Shown here piece by piece: positions 1 to 8,519 of a stretch of DNA of 64,000 nt. A program made the position numbers and the translations under genes. The stretch is taken from assembly GCA_000716465.1 (NCBI GenBank), contig JNWL01000001.1, positions 310,001 through 374,000 on the forward strand, in the 5' to 3' direction. The notes under the pieces are model-generated. The model saw only the letters and a list, made by a program, of their open reading frames with translations, did not search any database and was not told the DNA's origin. Position 1 is the first letter of the stretch. The number at the start of each line of letters is the position of its first letter. This DNA is from Streptomyces bikiniensis (GTDB lineage: Bacteria > Actinomycetota > Actinomycetes > Streptomycetales > Streptomycetaceae).

Positions 1-112
1 CCAGGGCGAACGCGACCGTGCCGAAGGCCGCCCACAGCAGCCCCCACACGCTCAGCCAGAACCGCATCCGCAAGGGACTGCGCGCGGTCACCGGCTCACT
101 CCCGGTCCGCAT
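1..112 (-). CDS. Partial gene, N-terminus of a probable membrane protein
   Basis: An ATG on the minus strand at 112 opens a frame that stays open to the window edge (37 codons). The visible peptide has a short basic, polar start followed by a hydrophobic stretch from about residue 18 (FWLSVWGLLWAAFGTVAFAL), which looks like a first transmembrane helix or uncleaved signal anchor. The rest of the gene lies outside the window, so no family can be named. The call rests only on an open frame, plausible codon use and the hydrophobic segment. Confidence 0.45.
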   Translation of the reverse strand, partial: MRTGSEPVTARSPLRMRFWLSVWGLLWAAFGTVAFAL

Positions 113-204
113 GACGGTCACGCCCTCCGTGGGACTTCTCCGGCCCCTTCCAGCATGGACCCGTCCCGGAGGAAAGCGAAGAGGAGAGCGCAGCCGGGGA
201 ACGC

Positions 205-540
205 TCAGTGGATGACGCTGTAGCTGCGCCAGGGCGCGGTGTCCGGGACGATCTCGTCCCCGGTGTCGGCCGGCAGGTAGGTGGAGTCCTTGCCCCGGCA
301 ATCAGGGGTCGGGTACAGCACGATGTCCACCATGGTGTTGTTCTCGACCTTGGTCGCGCCGGACGGCGCCAGGTGGTGGCAGCCCTTCACCGAGGGGCTG
401 GTCACCATCACCCCCACCTCGCGCTCCGTCTCGTACTCGATCGTGCCCACGGCGGTGCGGCCGAGGCCCGAGCAGCCGGCGACGGCGAGGGTGAGCAGCA
501 CGGCCCCGGTGGCGGTCGTGAGACGCCGGCGAACGGACAT
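205..540 (-). CDS. Small secreted lipoprotein, function unknown
   Basis: A 111-residue protein with a basic N-terminus (MSVRRRL), a hydrophobic core and a lipobox LAVAGC with the lipidated Cys near residue 23, so it should be exported and anchored on the outer face of the membrane. The mature part has two more cysteines (in VKGCHHLAP and TPDCRGK) that could form a disulphide. The ATG is preceded by AGAGGAA, a good ribosome-binding site. I do not recognise a family. It is transcribed away from the helicase gene at 802, with about 260 bp of non-coding sequence between them that holds both promoters. Confidence 0.8.
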   Translation of the reverse strand: MSVRRRLTTATGAVLLTLAVAGCSGLGRTAVGTIEYETEREVGVMVTSPSVKGCHHLAPSGATKVENNTMVDIVLYPTPDCRGKDSTYLPADTGDEIVPDTAPWRSYSVIH

Positions 541-801
541 GGCGGTTCCTCTTCTGTCGGGTTCTATCGAGTACGGCGATGGGCGGTGCCCCTCGGGTCC
601 GACCCCGGTCCAGGCCCACCCTCCCGCCCGCCGGACCCCGTGTCATCCGCTGCTGGGCCGCCCGGGGGAACCACCCGGCGGCCGGGCCGCACCCGGTGGC
701 CGGGGGCCGTTGTCAGACCCCGCCCGTAAGGTCGGAGGTCCACGTCGGAACAGGTCGGAGTTCCGTCACGCGGCGGAGAGCCGGGGGAGGAGAGCGGAGC
801 C

Positions 802-3666
802 GTGACACACACCTGGACCACCGGTGCCGCCGTCTTCCTGCCCGCCGCCCTTCCCCGTGAGGGCCGGGTCGCCTTCTGGGCCCCCGACGGCGGCGCGCTG
901 CCGGACCCGGAGACGGTGCCCGGCGCGGAGCGCGTCGCGCTGACCGTCGCCCGGCGGCACGGCGGCGGCGCCCGGAGCCGCGAGGTCCCCGCCGTCACGC
1001 TCCCCGTCGAGGCCGCCCTGCCCCACCTCGTCGCCGCCCGGCACCACCCGGCCGCCCACCCCGCCACCGCCGGCTGGGGCGCCGCCACCCTGCACGCCCT
1101 CCACCTGGCCGCCCGGGGACGGCTCCTGCCCGGCCTGACCGCCGACGACCTGGACGCCTGGCGGGCCGGACCCCTGGACGCCGACGACATCGCCCACCTG
1201 CGAGCCGTCGCCGCCGCCCTGCCGGCCGAGGCGTACGCCGTCCCCGTCCCCGCTCCCGGCCGCGGACCGCTGCGCCTTCCCGATCCCGAAGCCCTCGTCC
1301 GCGCCTTCCTCGACGCCGTCGCCGACACCCTGCCCCGCACCCCGGCCGCCGCCCACGCGGTCGGGGCGCCGTTCGCCGCCCGCGCCCCGCAGCACCTGCC
1401 CCGCGCGCGTGCCTGGGCCGCCGAGGCGGCGGCCGGGATGGACGCCGGGGTCCGGGTCTCGCTCCGCCTCGACCTGTCGGCGTACGAACTCTTCGACGTC
1501 GGCGCCTCCGAGGAGGGGGGCGACGGAAAGGGCGGCGGCGAGCGCCACGCCGCCGCCGCGCTCCTCCAGGTCCACAGCCTCGCCGACCCCACCCTCGTCA
1601 TCGACGCCACCGCCCTGTGGGCGGGGGAGGGCGAGCACTTCGGCCCCCGCGCCCGGATCGACGCCGTCCTCGCCCTGCGCCGCGCCGCCCGGGTCTGGCC
1701 CCCGCTCGCCCGGCTCCTGGAGCGGGACGTTCCCGACGTCCTCGCCGTCACCGAGGACGAGCTGTACGAGCTGCTCGGCCCCGCCGCCGCCCGGCTCGCC
1801 GACGCCGGGGTCGCCGTCCACTGGCCGCGCGAGCTGGCCCGCTCGCTCAGCGCCTCCGCCGTCGTCCGCCCGGCGCTCGCCGCGCCCGGCTCCGCGACCG
1901 ACGGCACCTCCTTCTTCGACAGCGAGGAGCTGCTGCGCTTCGACTGGCAGCTGGCCCTCGACGGCGACCCGCTCACCGAGCGCGAGATGGACCTCCTCGC
2001 CGAGGCCCACCGGCCCGTCGTGCGCCTGCGCGACCAGTGGGTCGTCGTCGACCCCGACCTGGTCCGCAAGGCCCGCAAGCGGGAGCTCGGCCTGCTCGAA
2101 CCGGTCGACGCCCTCGGCGTCGCCCTCACCGGCACCGCCGAGGTGGACGGCGAGACCGTCCCCGCCGTCCCCGTCGGCGCGCTCGCCGCCCTCCGCGACC
2201 GACTCCTGGCCGGCCCCGAGGACGTACAGGCCCCGCCCGGCCTCACCGCCACCCTGCGCGACTACCAGCTCCGCGGCCTCGCCTGGCTCGACCTGATGAC
2301 CTCCCTCGGCCTCGGCGGCTGCCTCGCCGACGACATGGGCCTCGGCAAGACCGTCACCCTCATCGCCCTCCACCTGCGCCGCGCCCGCCGCGCCCCCACC
2401 CTCGTCGTCTGCCCGGCGTCCCTGCTCGGCAACTGGCAGCGGGAAGTACGGAAGTTCGCCCCCGACGTGCCCGTGCGGCGCTTCCACGGCGCCGACCGGG
2501 ACCTGGACGGCACCGAAAGCGGCTTCGTCCTCACCACCTACGGCACCCTGCGCACCAGCGCCGCCCGACTGGCCGCGCACGAGTGGGGGATGGTCGTCGC
2601 CGACGAGGCGCAGCACGTCAAGAACCCGTTCTCCGCGACCGCCAGGGCGCTGCGCGAGATCCCCGCGCCCGCCAGGGTCGCCCTGACCGGCACCCCCGTC
2701 GAGAACAACCTCTCCGAGCTGTGGGCCCTCCTCGACTGGACCACCCCCGGGCTCCTCGGGCCGCTCAAGGCCTTCCGTTCCCGGCACGCCAGGGCCGTGG
2801 AGAACCACGAGGAGATCGAGCACGACGAGGCCGTCGAGCGGCTCGCCCGGCTCGTCCGGCCCTTCCTGCTGCGCCGCCGCAAGTCCGACCCCGGCGTCGT
2901 CCCCGAGCTGCCGCCCAAGACGGAGTCCGACCACCCCGTCCCCCTCACCCGCGAGCAGGCCTCCCTCTACGAGGCGACCGTCCGCGAGACCATGGCGCGG
3001 ATCGAGGAGTCCGAGGGCATGGCACGGCGCGGCCTCGTCATGAAGCTGCTGACCTCCCTCAAGCAGATCTGCAACCACCCCGCGCAGTTCCTCAGGGAGG
3101 AGGCCCCGCGCGGTCCCGGCACCGCCCGCCTCGCCGGCCGCTCCGGGAAGCTCGCCCTCCTCGACGAACTCCTCGACACGATCCTCGCCGAGGACGGATC
3201 CGTGCTCGTCTTCACCCAGTACGTGGCGATGGCCCGGCTCCTCGCCGACCACCTGGCCGCACGCGGCGTCCCCGCCCAACTCCTGCACGGCGGCACCCCG
3301 GTGGCCGAGCGCGAGCGGATGGTCGACCGCTTCCAGGACGGCGAGGTCCCCGTCTTCCTGCTCTCCCTGAAGGCCGCCGGCACCGGCCTCAACCTCACCC
3401 GGGCCGGCCACGTGATCCACTACGACCGCTGGTGGAACCCGGCCGTCGAGGAGCAGGCCACCGACCGCGCCTACCGCATCGGCCAGACCCAGCCGGTGCA
3501 GGTCCACCGGCTGATCGCCGAGGGCACGGTCGAGGACCGGATCTCCGAGATGCTCCGCGCCAAGCGGGCCCTGGCCGACGCCGTCCTCGGCTCCGGCGAG
3601 GCCGCCCTCACCGAACTCACCGACCGGGAGCTCGCCGACCTGGTGTCCCTGAGGAGGCCCTCGTGA
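802..3666 (+). CDS. SNF2-family DEAD/DEAH box helicase
   Basis: A 954-residue Swi2/Snf2-type ATPase that probably moves along double-stranded DNA or remodels protein-DNA complexes. The N-terminal half (about 1-470) is the bacterial SNF2-associated region. The motor follows: motif I DDMGLGKT, motif II DEAQ in VVADEAQHVKN, motif III ALTGTPVENN, and in the second RecA lobe SLKAAGTGLNLT and the motif VI region TDRAYRIGQTQPV. The start is GTG at 802, behind GGGGGAGGAGAG. The stop overlaps the GTG of the SWIM gene (GTGA), so the two are translationally coupled. SNF2 plus SWIM pairs are common in actinobacteria; the biological target is not known. Confidence 0.92.
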   Translation: MTHTWTTGAAVFLPAALPREGRVAFWAPDGGALPDPETVPGAERVALTVARRHGGGARSREVPAVTLPVEAALPHLVAARHHPAAHPATAGWGAATLHALHLAARGRLLPGLTADDLDAWRAGPLDADDIAHLRAVAAALPAEAYAVPVPAPGRGPLRLPDPEALVRAFLDAVADTLPRTPAAAHAVGAPFAARAPQHLPRARAWAAEAAAGMDAGVRVSLRLDLSAYELFDVGASEEGGDGKGGGERHAAAALLQVHSLADPTLVIDATALWAGEGEHFGPRARIDAVLALRRAARVWPPLARLLERDVPDVLAVTEDELYELLGPAAARLADAGVAVHWPRELARSLSASAVVRPALAAPGSATDGTSFFDSEELLRFDWQLALDGDPLTEREMDLLAEAHRPVVRLRDQWVVVDPDLVRKARKRELGLLEPVDALGVALTGTAEVDGETVPAVPVGALAALRDRLLAGPEDVQAPPGLTATLRDYQLRGLAWLDLMTSLGLGGCLADDMGLGKTVTLIALHLRRARRAPTLVVCPASLLGNWQREVRKFAPDVPVRRFHGADRDLDGTESGFVLTTYGTLRTSAARLAAHEWGMVVADEAQHVKNPFSATARALREIPAPARVALTGTPVENNLSELWALLDWTTPGLLGPLKAFRSRHARAVENHEEIEHDEAVERLARLVRPFLLRRRKSDPGVVPELPPKTESDHPVPLTREQASLYEATVRETMARIEESEGMARRGLVMKLLTSLKQICNHPAQFLREEAPRGPGTARLAGRSGKLALLDELLDTILAEDGSVLVFTQYVAMARLLADHLAARGVPAQLLHGGTPVAERERMVDRFQDGEVPVFLLSLKAAGTGLNLTRAGHVIHYDRWWNPAVEEQATDRAYRIGQTQPVQVHRLIAEGTVEDRISEMLRAKRALADAVLGSGEAALTELTDRELADLVSLRRPS

Positions 3667-4931
3667 ACCGTGCCCGGGCCGCGCTCGGCACCGTCGCCCG
3701 CCACGACGACCGCCGCCGCTCCTTCCCGCAGGTCGCGCCCCGCGAGGCCCCCGACGGGCGGTTCGCCGCCACCTGGTGGGGGAACGCCTGGGTCGACGCC
3801 CTGGAGGACATCGCCCTCGACCCGGCCCGGCTCGCCCGCGGCAAGACCTACGCGGGACGCGGCCACGTCGACGCGATCACGGTCACCCCCGGCCGGGTCG
3901 TCGCCTACGTCCACGGCAGCCGGCCCCGCCCGTACCGCACCGAGATCAGGATGCGGACCCTCGGCGACGACGGCTGGGAGGAGTTCCTCGACGGGGCCAC
4001 CGCGCGCCCCGACCACATCGCCGCCCTCCTCGACAAGGACGTGCCGCACGCCCTGGAGGCGGTCGCCGGGCTGCTCCCCGCGCCGGGCGACCTCGTCCCC
4101 GACTGCTCCTGCCCGGACGACGGCCACCCCTGCAAGCACGCCGCCGCCCTCTGCTACCAGGCCGCGCGGCTCCTCGACGAGGACCCGTTCGTCCTCTTCC
4201 TGATGCGCGGCCGCGGGGAGCAGGAGCTGCTCGCCGAACTGACCCGGCGCAACGCGGCCCGGTCCGCCGCCGAGGCGGGCGCCGCCGCGCCGCCGATGCC
4301 CACCGTCCCCGCCCGCACCGCCCTCGACGCCACCGGGGCCGGACTCCTGCCGCTGCCCGCCCCGCTGCCGTTCCCCGACCGGCCCGGCCGCCCGGCCGTC
4401 TTCCCCCCCGACCCCGACGCCCCCGATCCGCTCGCGCTCGACCTCCTCGCCACCGAGGCCGCCGCCCGCGCCCACGCGTTCCTCACCACCGGTCTCGACC
4501 CGGTCGCCGCCCTCACCCCCTGGCAGGACGCGGTCCGGCTCGCCGCCGTGCACCCCGGCTCCGGCCTCACCGCCTCCACCCGCGCGCTCTACCGCGACCT
4601 GGCCCGCGCCCTCGACCGCACCCCCACGGACCTGGCCCGCGCCGTCGCCGCCTGGCGGCAGGGCGGCGCCGAGGGCCTCGCGGTCCTGGAGGAGCCCTGG
4701 GACCCGCCGGCGGGCCCGTTCGACCGGGCCAGACCCGCGCTGCTCGCCGCCGGCCTCCCCGCCTTCCGCCCCTGGCGCAACCGCCTCTCCGGCAGGTCCC
4801 TCCAGCTCCGTCTGGGCCGGGACGGCCTCTGGTACGGCTACGAGTCGGACGCCGACCGCGAGGACTGGTGGCCGCGCGGCGACCCCGACCACGACCCGGT
4901 CGACACGCTCGACGGCCTCCTCGGACGCTGA
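3663..4931 (+). CDS. SWIM zinc-finger protein, partner of the SNF2 helicase
   Basis: A 422-residue protein starting at GTG 3663, sharing GTGA with the helicase stop. The SWIM motif CxCx(6)CxH is complete: C148, C150, C157 and H159 in CSCPDDGHPCKH. SWIM domains bind DNA or protein. The N-terminal part (TWWGNAWVDALE) is the conserved block found in helicase-linked SWIM proteins. The middle (about 220-260) is Pro/Ala-rich and likely a linker, and the C-terminal part is helical with no motif I can name. Overlap with the helicase argues that the two proteins act in one complex, with the SWIM protein probably guiding substrate choice. This role is inferred from context. Confidence 0.88.
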   Translation: MNRARAALGTVARHDDRRRSFPQVAPREAPDGRFAATWWGNAWVDALEDIALDPARLARGKTYAGRGHVDAITVTPGRVVAYVHGSRPRPYRTEIRMRTLGDDGWEEFLDGATARPDHIAALLDKDVPHALEAVAGLLPAPGDLVPDCSCPDDGHPCKHAAALCYQAARLLDEDPFVLFLMRGRGEQELLAELTRRNAARSAAEAGAAAPPMPTVPARTALDATGAGLLPLPAPLPFPDRPGRPAVFPPDPDAPDPLALDLLATEAAARAHAFLTTGLDPVAALTPWQDAVRLAAVHPGSGLTASTRALYRDLARALDRTPTDLARAVAAWRQGGAEGLAVLEEPWDPPAGPFDRARPALLAAGLPAFRPWRNRLSGRSLQLRLGRDGLWYGYESDADREDWWPRGDPDHDPVDTLDGLLGR

Positions 4932-5093
4932 TCCCGCGCTCGGCCCGGCGGACGAACCCGCGGGCCGTCCACACTCGAACAGGTCCCACTCGTTGGGGTG
5001 AAACCCTCCGGGGGCCGGATCCGGCGCGCACGTCCGCCGCGTTGATTCGGGTACGGGCAACTGCCCGTGCACACCTCCGGAAGGCAGGAAGCC

Positions 5094-5897
5094 ATGAGGC
5101 AGATTCGCCGAAGTGGTCTGGCCACACTGTTGGTCACGGGCGGGGCGCTCGCCCTCTCGGCGGGCGCCGCGCACGCCGACGCCGGCGCCCAGGGCGCCGC
5201 GGTCGGTTCGCCGGGAGTCGGTTCCGGCAACACGGTTCAGCTGCCGGTGCACGTCCCGGTCAACGTCTGCGGCAACACGGTCAACGTCGTCGGGCTGCTC
5301 AACCCGGCCTTCGGCAACAGCTGCGCCAACGTCTCGGACGAGCCGACGGGTTACGGATCGGACGACGACGGCCGCTCCCACTCCCACAAGGACCAGCCCG
5401 GCACCCCGCGCGGCGGAGAGCAGGCCGGCGGTTCCCAGGGGGGCGGTTCCCAGAGCGGCGGCTCCTCCAACGGCGGCGGCTCCACCGCCGAGAGCCACGC
5501 CGCGGGCTCGCCCGGCGTCCTCTCCGGGAACGGCCTCCAGCTCCCCGTCGACGTCCCCGTGAACGTCAGCGGGAACTCGGTCAACGTGGTCGGCATCGGC
5601 AACCCGTCCTTCGGCAACACCGCGGTCAACGGCCCCGCGAAGCCGCCCCAGCCGATCGAGACGCCGACGCCGCGCCCGCAGACCCCCGTGCGGAACATCC
5701 CCCCGGCCCCGCAGACCGTGCCGCCCGCCCCCGTGCCCGCTCCGGCCCCCGCGGCGCAGGGCGAGACGGGCGAGGCCGCGCTGGCCCACACCGGTTCGTC
5801 GGACGGCATCGGCTACGCCGCCTCGGGAAGCGCCGCGCTGCTCCTCGGCGGCGCCCTGCTGTACCGCCGCGCGCGCCGCGCCGGGGACCGGGCCTGA
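5094..5897 (+). CDS. Long chaplin with two chaplin domains and a sortase signal
   Basis: A 267-residue cell-surface amyloid-type protein that coats aerial hyphae and spores. The start is ATG 5094, behind AAGGCAGGAA; an in-frame GTG at 5067 lacks a good site. A signal peptide (to about ALSAGAAHA) is followed by chaplin domain 1 (residues ~30-80, GSPGVGSGN ... VPVNVCGNTVNVVG ... FGNSC), with the usual cysteine pair. A Gly/Ser-rich linker leads to domain 2 (~140-185, GSPGVLSGN ... VPVNVSGNSVNVVG), where both cysteines are replaced. A Pro-rich wall-spanning region leads to LAHTG, a hydrophobic helix and an RR-rich tail, the class E sortase sorting signal (LAxTG). Long chaplins of this layout are wall-anchored and recruit short chaplins. 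Confidence 0.93.
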   Translation: MRQIRRSGLATLLVTGGALALSAGAAHADAGAQGAAVGSPGVGSGNTVQLPVHVPVNVCGNTVNVVGLLNPAFGNSCANVSDEPTGYGSDDDGRSHSHKDQPGTPRGGEQAGGSQGGGSQSGGSSNGGGSTAESHAAGSPGVLSGNGLQLPVDVPVNVSGNSVNVVGIGNPSFGNTAVNGPAKPPQPIETPTPRPQTPVRNIPPAPQTVPPAPVPAPAPAAQGETGEAALAHTGSSDGIGYAASGSAALLLGGALLYRRARRAGDRA

Positions 5898-5903
5898 GGG
5901 AAC

Positions 5904-5920
5904 GTCCCGCGCGGCGGGAC
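5904..5920. terminator. Hairpin between convergent chaplin and DUF2293 genes
   Basis: GTCCCGC (5904-5910) pairs perfectly with GCGGGAC (5914-5920) around a three-base loop. It lies in the 47-bp gap where the two genes converge and can act in both directions. There is no T tract, which is normal for streptomycete terminators. Confidence 0.5.
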
Positions 5921-5944
5921 CGGCGCCCACTGACGCCCGAGCCG

Positions 5945-6622
5945 TCAGCCGCGCGCGTCCCCGCCGTCGCCGCGCCAGGCCCGGAGCACCGCCTCGATGG
6001 CGGGAGCCACCCTCGTCCGGGCCTGGTGGCGGGGCACCCCCTGCATCAGCAGGGTGTCGTACGGGGTGTCCACGTGCCGTACGCCGGCCCGTACCGCGGC
6101 GGTCACCGCACCGCGGTCGAGCGAGCGGCCCGCGGCCGTGCGCCCCACCCGCCCACTGCCCTTCGCCGAGGCGTGGGCGGCGATCTCCCCGGCCCGGTCC
6201 GCCGGGCAGGACGGGAAGAGCCGCAGGATCTCCGCCCGGAGGGCCGCGGTGACCTCGGCGTCGAGGACCGCGCGCCGCTCCGCGTCCCGGACCCGCCGCC
6301 TGGCGCGCGCCTCCGCGTCCGCCAGGCAGGCGCGCTCTGCCGCCGCCAGCGCCGCCTCCTCGACGAGGAGGCCCTGCCGCTCGTACCGGGTGCGGCGCCG
6401 GTTGTGCCGTACCACCACCGCCCAGAGGGTGCTGCCCTCGCGGGCGCGCCGGGTGAGGGCCGTGGAGCCCCGGGGCAGGAAGACCAGGTGCCCGAGGTCG
6501 GCGCAGTCCAGGCAGACCGGCGCGTTGAACTCGAGGATCATCCGCTCCAGCGGCCCCCGGTGGCACTCCGAGCAGCGGCGGCGCTTGAGCGGTTCGACGA
6601 CGACCGGTGCGACCAGGTCCAT
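5945..6622 (-). CDS. DUF2293 domain protein with a Cys4 site
   Basis: A 225-residue protein from ATG 6622. The N-terminal region has CSECH and CLDC separated by about 20 residues, a likely zinc-binding knuckle. The middle is Arg/Ala-rich and helical (RARRRVRDAERRAVLDAE). The C-terminal ~90 residues (LRLFPSCPADRAGEIAAHASAKGSGRVGRTA ... HVDTPYDTLLM) match the DUF2293 block as I remember it, a domain of unknown function seen in actinobacteria and some fungi. A DNA or RNA contact is plausible from the zinc knuckle and basic helix but is not shown. It is 23 bp downstream of the stop-to-start neighbour at 6646 and may share its transcript. Confidence 0.8.
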   Translation of the reverse strand: MDLVAPVVVEPLKRRRCSECHRGPLERMILEFNAPVCLDCADLGHLVFLPRGSTALTRRAREGSTLWAVVVRHNRRRTRYERQGLLVEEAALAAAERACLADAEARARRRVRDAERRAVLDAEVTAALRAEILRLFPSCPADRAGEIAAHASAKGSGRVGRTAAGRSLDRGAVTAAVRAGVRHVDTPYDTLLMQGVPRHQARTRVAPAIEAVLRAWRGDGGDARG

Positions 6623-6645
6623 GCCCGTCCCCGTCCCCGCCGCCG

Positions 6646-7104
6646 TCAGCGGACGCCGGGCGCGGCGGCGGCGACGAACAGGGCGAGGGCCTCCTTCGCC
6701 TGCTCGGAGCGGCGGGCGCGGTCCGCGGTCCCCACCGCCTCGTGCATGCAGTGGGTCTCCTCGAAGGCCTTCTCCGCCAGGCGCCGGGTCTCGGGGTCGT
6801 CGCACACCAACTGCACGCGGAAGAGGGCCTGCCGGGCGGCGGTGCGCTGCCGGTAGGAGGCGTAGCGGGACTCCTCGGCCTCCTCCGAGCCGGGCTCCTC
6901 GGCGGCCCGGAACCAGCGGTCGTTCTGGCTGTGCCGGTAGTCGACGACCGCGCCGGCGAAGGCGCTGTAGGTCGCGATCCGCTCCTGCCGGAGCTGCTCG
7001 GACCGGGCGAGCGCGGCCGTGCGCTCGGTGGCCCGCCCCTGGAACCAGTGGGTGAAGACGACACCCAGCAGGGTTCCCGCCACGGCTATCAGTGCGGCGT
7101 CCAT
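6646..7104 (-). CDS. Membrane-tethered hypothetical protein, 152 aa
   Basis: The N-terminus MDAALIAVAGTLLGVVFTHWF is a short hydrophobic anchor. It is followed by a long amphipathic helical region rich in Arg, Glu and Ala (about 25-145), including RTAALARSEQLRQERIATYSAF and a second helix around VCDDPETRRLAEKAFEE. The shape, one N-terminal membrane helix followed by a helical bundle inside the cell, is common among small streptomycete proteins of unknown role. No enzymatic motif is visible. It lies just upstream of the DUF2293 gene on the same strand. Confidence 0.72.
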   Translation of the reverse strand: MDAALIAVAGTLLGVVFTHWFQGRATERTAALARSEQLRQERIATYSAFAGAVVDYRHSQNDRWFRAAEEPGSEEAEESRYASYRQRTAARQALFRVQLVCDDPETRRLAEKAFEETHCMHEAVGTADRARRSEQAKEALALFVAAAAPGVR

Positions 7105-7207
7105 GACCGGCCGCCCTCCCGTTTCCCTCGACCGTCCGACCCCTTGATCATGACAGCCGGGAGGGCTCGCGTCACGGCCCGTGTCCGTACCCGCGTACCC
7201 GCGTCCA

Positions 7208-8419
7208 TTACTGCCGGTATCCGCTCAGGAAGCGGCCGATGCGGCTGATCGCGGCGTCGAGGTCGTCGGCGTACGGCAGGGTGAGGATGCGGAAGTGGTC
7301 CGGGCGCGGCCAGTTGAAGCCGGTGCCCTGGACGACCTGGATCTTCTCCCGGAGCAGCAGGTCGAGGACGAACTTCTCGTCGTCGTGGATCCTGTGCACG
7401 GCCGGGTCGAGGCGCGGGAAGGCGTACAGGGCGCCCTTCGGCTTCACGCAGGAGACGCCGGGGATCTCGTTGAGCCTCTCCCAGGCGCGGTCGCGCTGTT
7501 CGCGCAGCCTGCCGCCCGGGGCGGTCAGCTCGTGGATCGACTGGCGGCCGCCGAGTGCGGCCTGGATGGCGTACTGGGCCGGGGCGTTGGGGCACAGGCG
7601 CATGGAGGCCAGCATGGTCAGGCCCTCCAGGTAGTTCGCGGCGTGTCGCTTCGGGCCGGTGACGACCAGCCAGCCGGAGCGGAAGCCCGCCACCCGGTAG
7701 GTCTTGGAGAGGCCGCCGAAGGTGAGGATCACCAGGTCGTCGGCGAGGGAGGCGGCGGGGTGGTGGACGGCGTCGTCGTAGACGATCCGGTCGTAGATCT
7801 CGTCGGCGAGGACCATCAGGCCGTGGCGGCGGGCGAGGTCGAGGATGCCCTCGACGATCTCCTTCGGATAGACCGCGCCGGTGGGGTTGTTGGGGTTGAT
7901 GACGACCACGGCCCGGGTCCGGTCGGTGATCTTCGACGCCATGTCGTCCAGGTCGGGGTACCAGTCGGCCGACTCGTCGCAGAGGTAGTGCACGGCCTTG
8001 CCGCCCGCGAGGGTGGTGGCGGCGGTCCAGAGCGGGAAGTCGGGGGCGGGGATCAGGACCTCGTCGCCGTCCTCCAGGAGGGCCTGCACGGCCATGGAGA
8101 CCAGTTCGGAGACGCCGTTGCCGAGGAAGACGTCGTCCACGTCGACCTCGGGGAGGCCCATCTCCTGGTAGCGCTGGGCCACCGCGCGGCGGGCGGAGAG
8201 GATGCCGCGCGAGTCGGTGTAGCCGTGGGCCTTGGGGAGCATCCGGATCATGTCCTGGACGATCTCCTCGGGCGCCTCGAAGCCGAAGAGGGCCGGGTTG
8301 CCCGTGTTGAGGCGCAGGACGCTGTGGCCCGCCTCCTCCAGGGCGTTGGCGTGCTCGATCACCGGGCCGCGGATCTCGTAGCAGACCTCGTTCAGCTTGC
8401 TCGACTGCCGGAACTCCAT
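7208..8419 (-). CDS. PLP-dependent aminotransferase, class I/II (AlaA-like)
   Basis: A 403-residue fold-type I aminotransferase, cytosolic, that moves an amino group between an amino acid and a 2-oxo acid. Visible motifs are YTDSRGILSAR near the N-terminus, NPNNPTGAVYP and DEIYD (cofactor contacts), the Schiff-base lysine in GLSKTYRVAGFRSGW, and the C-terminal substrate arginine in HFRILTLPY. Length and motifs fit the alanine/2-aminobutyrate aminotransferase group, but the exact substrate cannot be fixed from sequence. ATG 8419 is preceded by GGGGAGG, so the longer in-frame start at 8521 is rejected. It is divergent from an HxlR regulator, which probably controls it. Confidence 0.92.
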   Translation of the reverse strand: MEFRQSSKLNEVCYEIRGPVIEHANALEEAGHSVLRLNTGNPALFGFEAPEEIVQDMIRMLPKAHGYTDSRGILSARRAVAQRYQEMGLPEVDVDDVFLGNGVSELVSMAVQALLEDGDEVLIPAPDFPLWTAATTLAGGKAVHYLCDESADWYPDLDDMASKITDRTRAVVVINPNNPTGAVYPKEIVEGILDLARRHGLMVLADEIYDRIVYDDAVHHPAASLADDLVILTFGGLSKTYRVAGFRSGWLVVTGPKRHAANYLEGLTMLASMRLCPNAPAQYAIQAALGGRQSIHELTAPGGRLREQRDRAWERLNEIPGVSCVKPKGALYAFPRLDPAVHRIHDDEKFVLDLLLREKIQVVQGTGFNWPRPDHFRILTLPYADDLDAAISRIGRFLSGYRQ

Positions 8420-8463
8420 GTCCGACCTCCCCAGTTCCCGGAACCAGCACCGCTCGTTGCTGC

Positions 8464-8497
8464 TTGGTTTTACCAAGTTGGAGCTTGGAAAGTCCAA
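8464..8497. promoter_or_regulatory. Paired palindromic operator in the divergent HxlR/aminotransferase promoter
   Basis: Two similar dyads lie 21 bp apart centre to centre: TTGGT-TTT-ACCAA (8464-8476) and TTGGA-AAG-TCCAA (8485-8497), with a further half-site TTGGA at 8478-8482. The 21-bp step puts both on the same DNA face, as expected for two cooperating dimers. The second dyad overlaps a possible -35 TTGGAA (8485-8490), which is 16 bp from a -10 TAGACT (8507-8512). Transcription from there would begin at about the ATG at 8520. The most likely ligand is the adjacent HxlR protein (inference). Confidence 0.65.
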
Positions 8498-8519
8498 CGA
8501 CATGTCTAGACTGCGTCGC

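Noticed and set aside
766-3507. A 913-codon minus-strand frame opposite the SNF2 helicase; similar long shadow frames occur at 27985-30813, 39942-42863 and 17464-19920
   Set aside because: They lie antisense to well-identified genes, have compositions dominated by Gly/Ala/Arg/Val from GC-rich third positions, show no motifs, and follow the known shadow-frame effect in high-GC DNA.
5040-5045. CGTTGA upstream of the chaplin gene as the -10 of a sigma-BldN promoter
   Set aside because: The hexamer matches the BldN -10, but no CGTAAC-like -35 is found 16-17 bp upstream, so it stays an isolated match.
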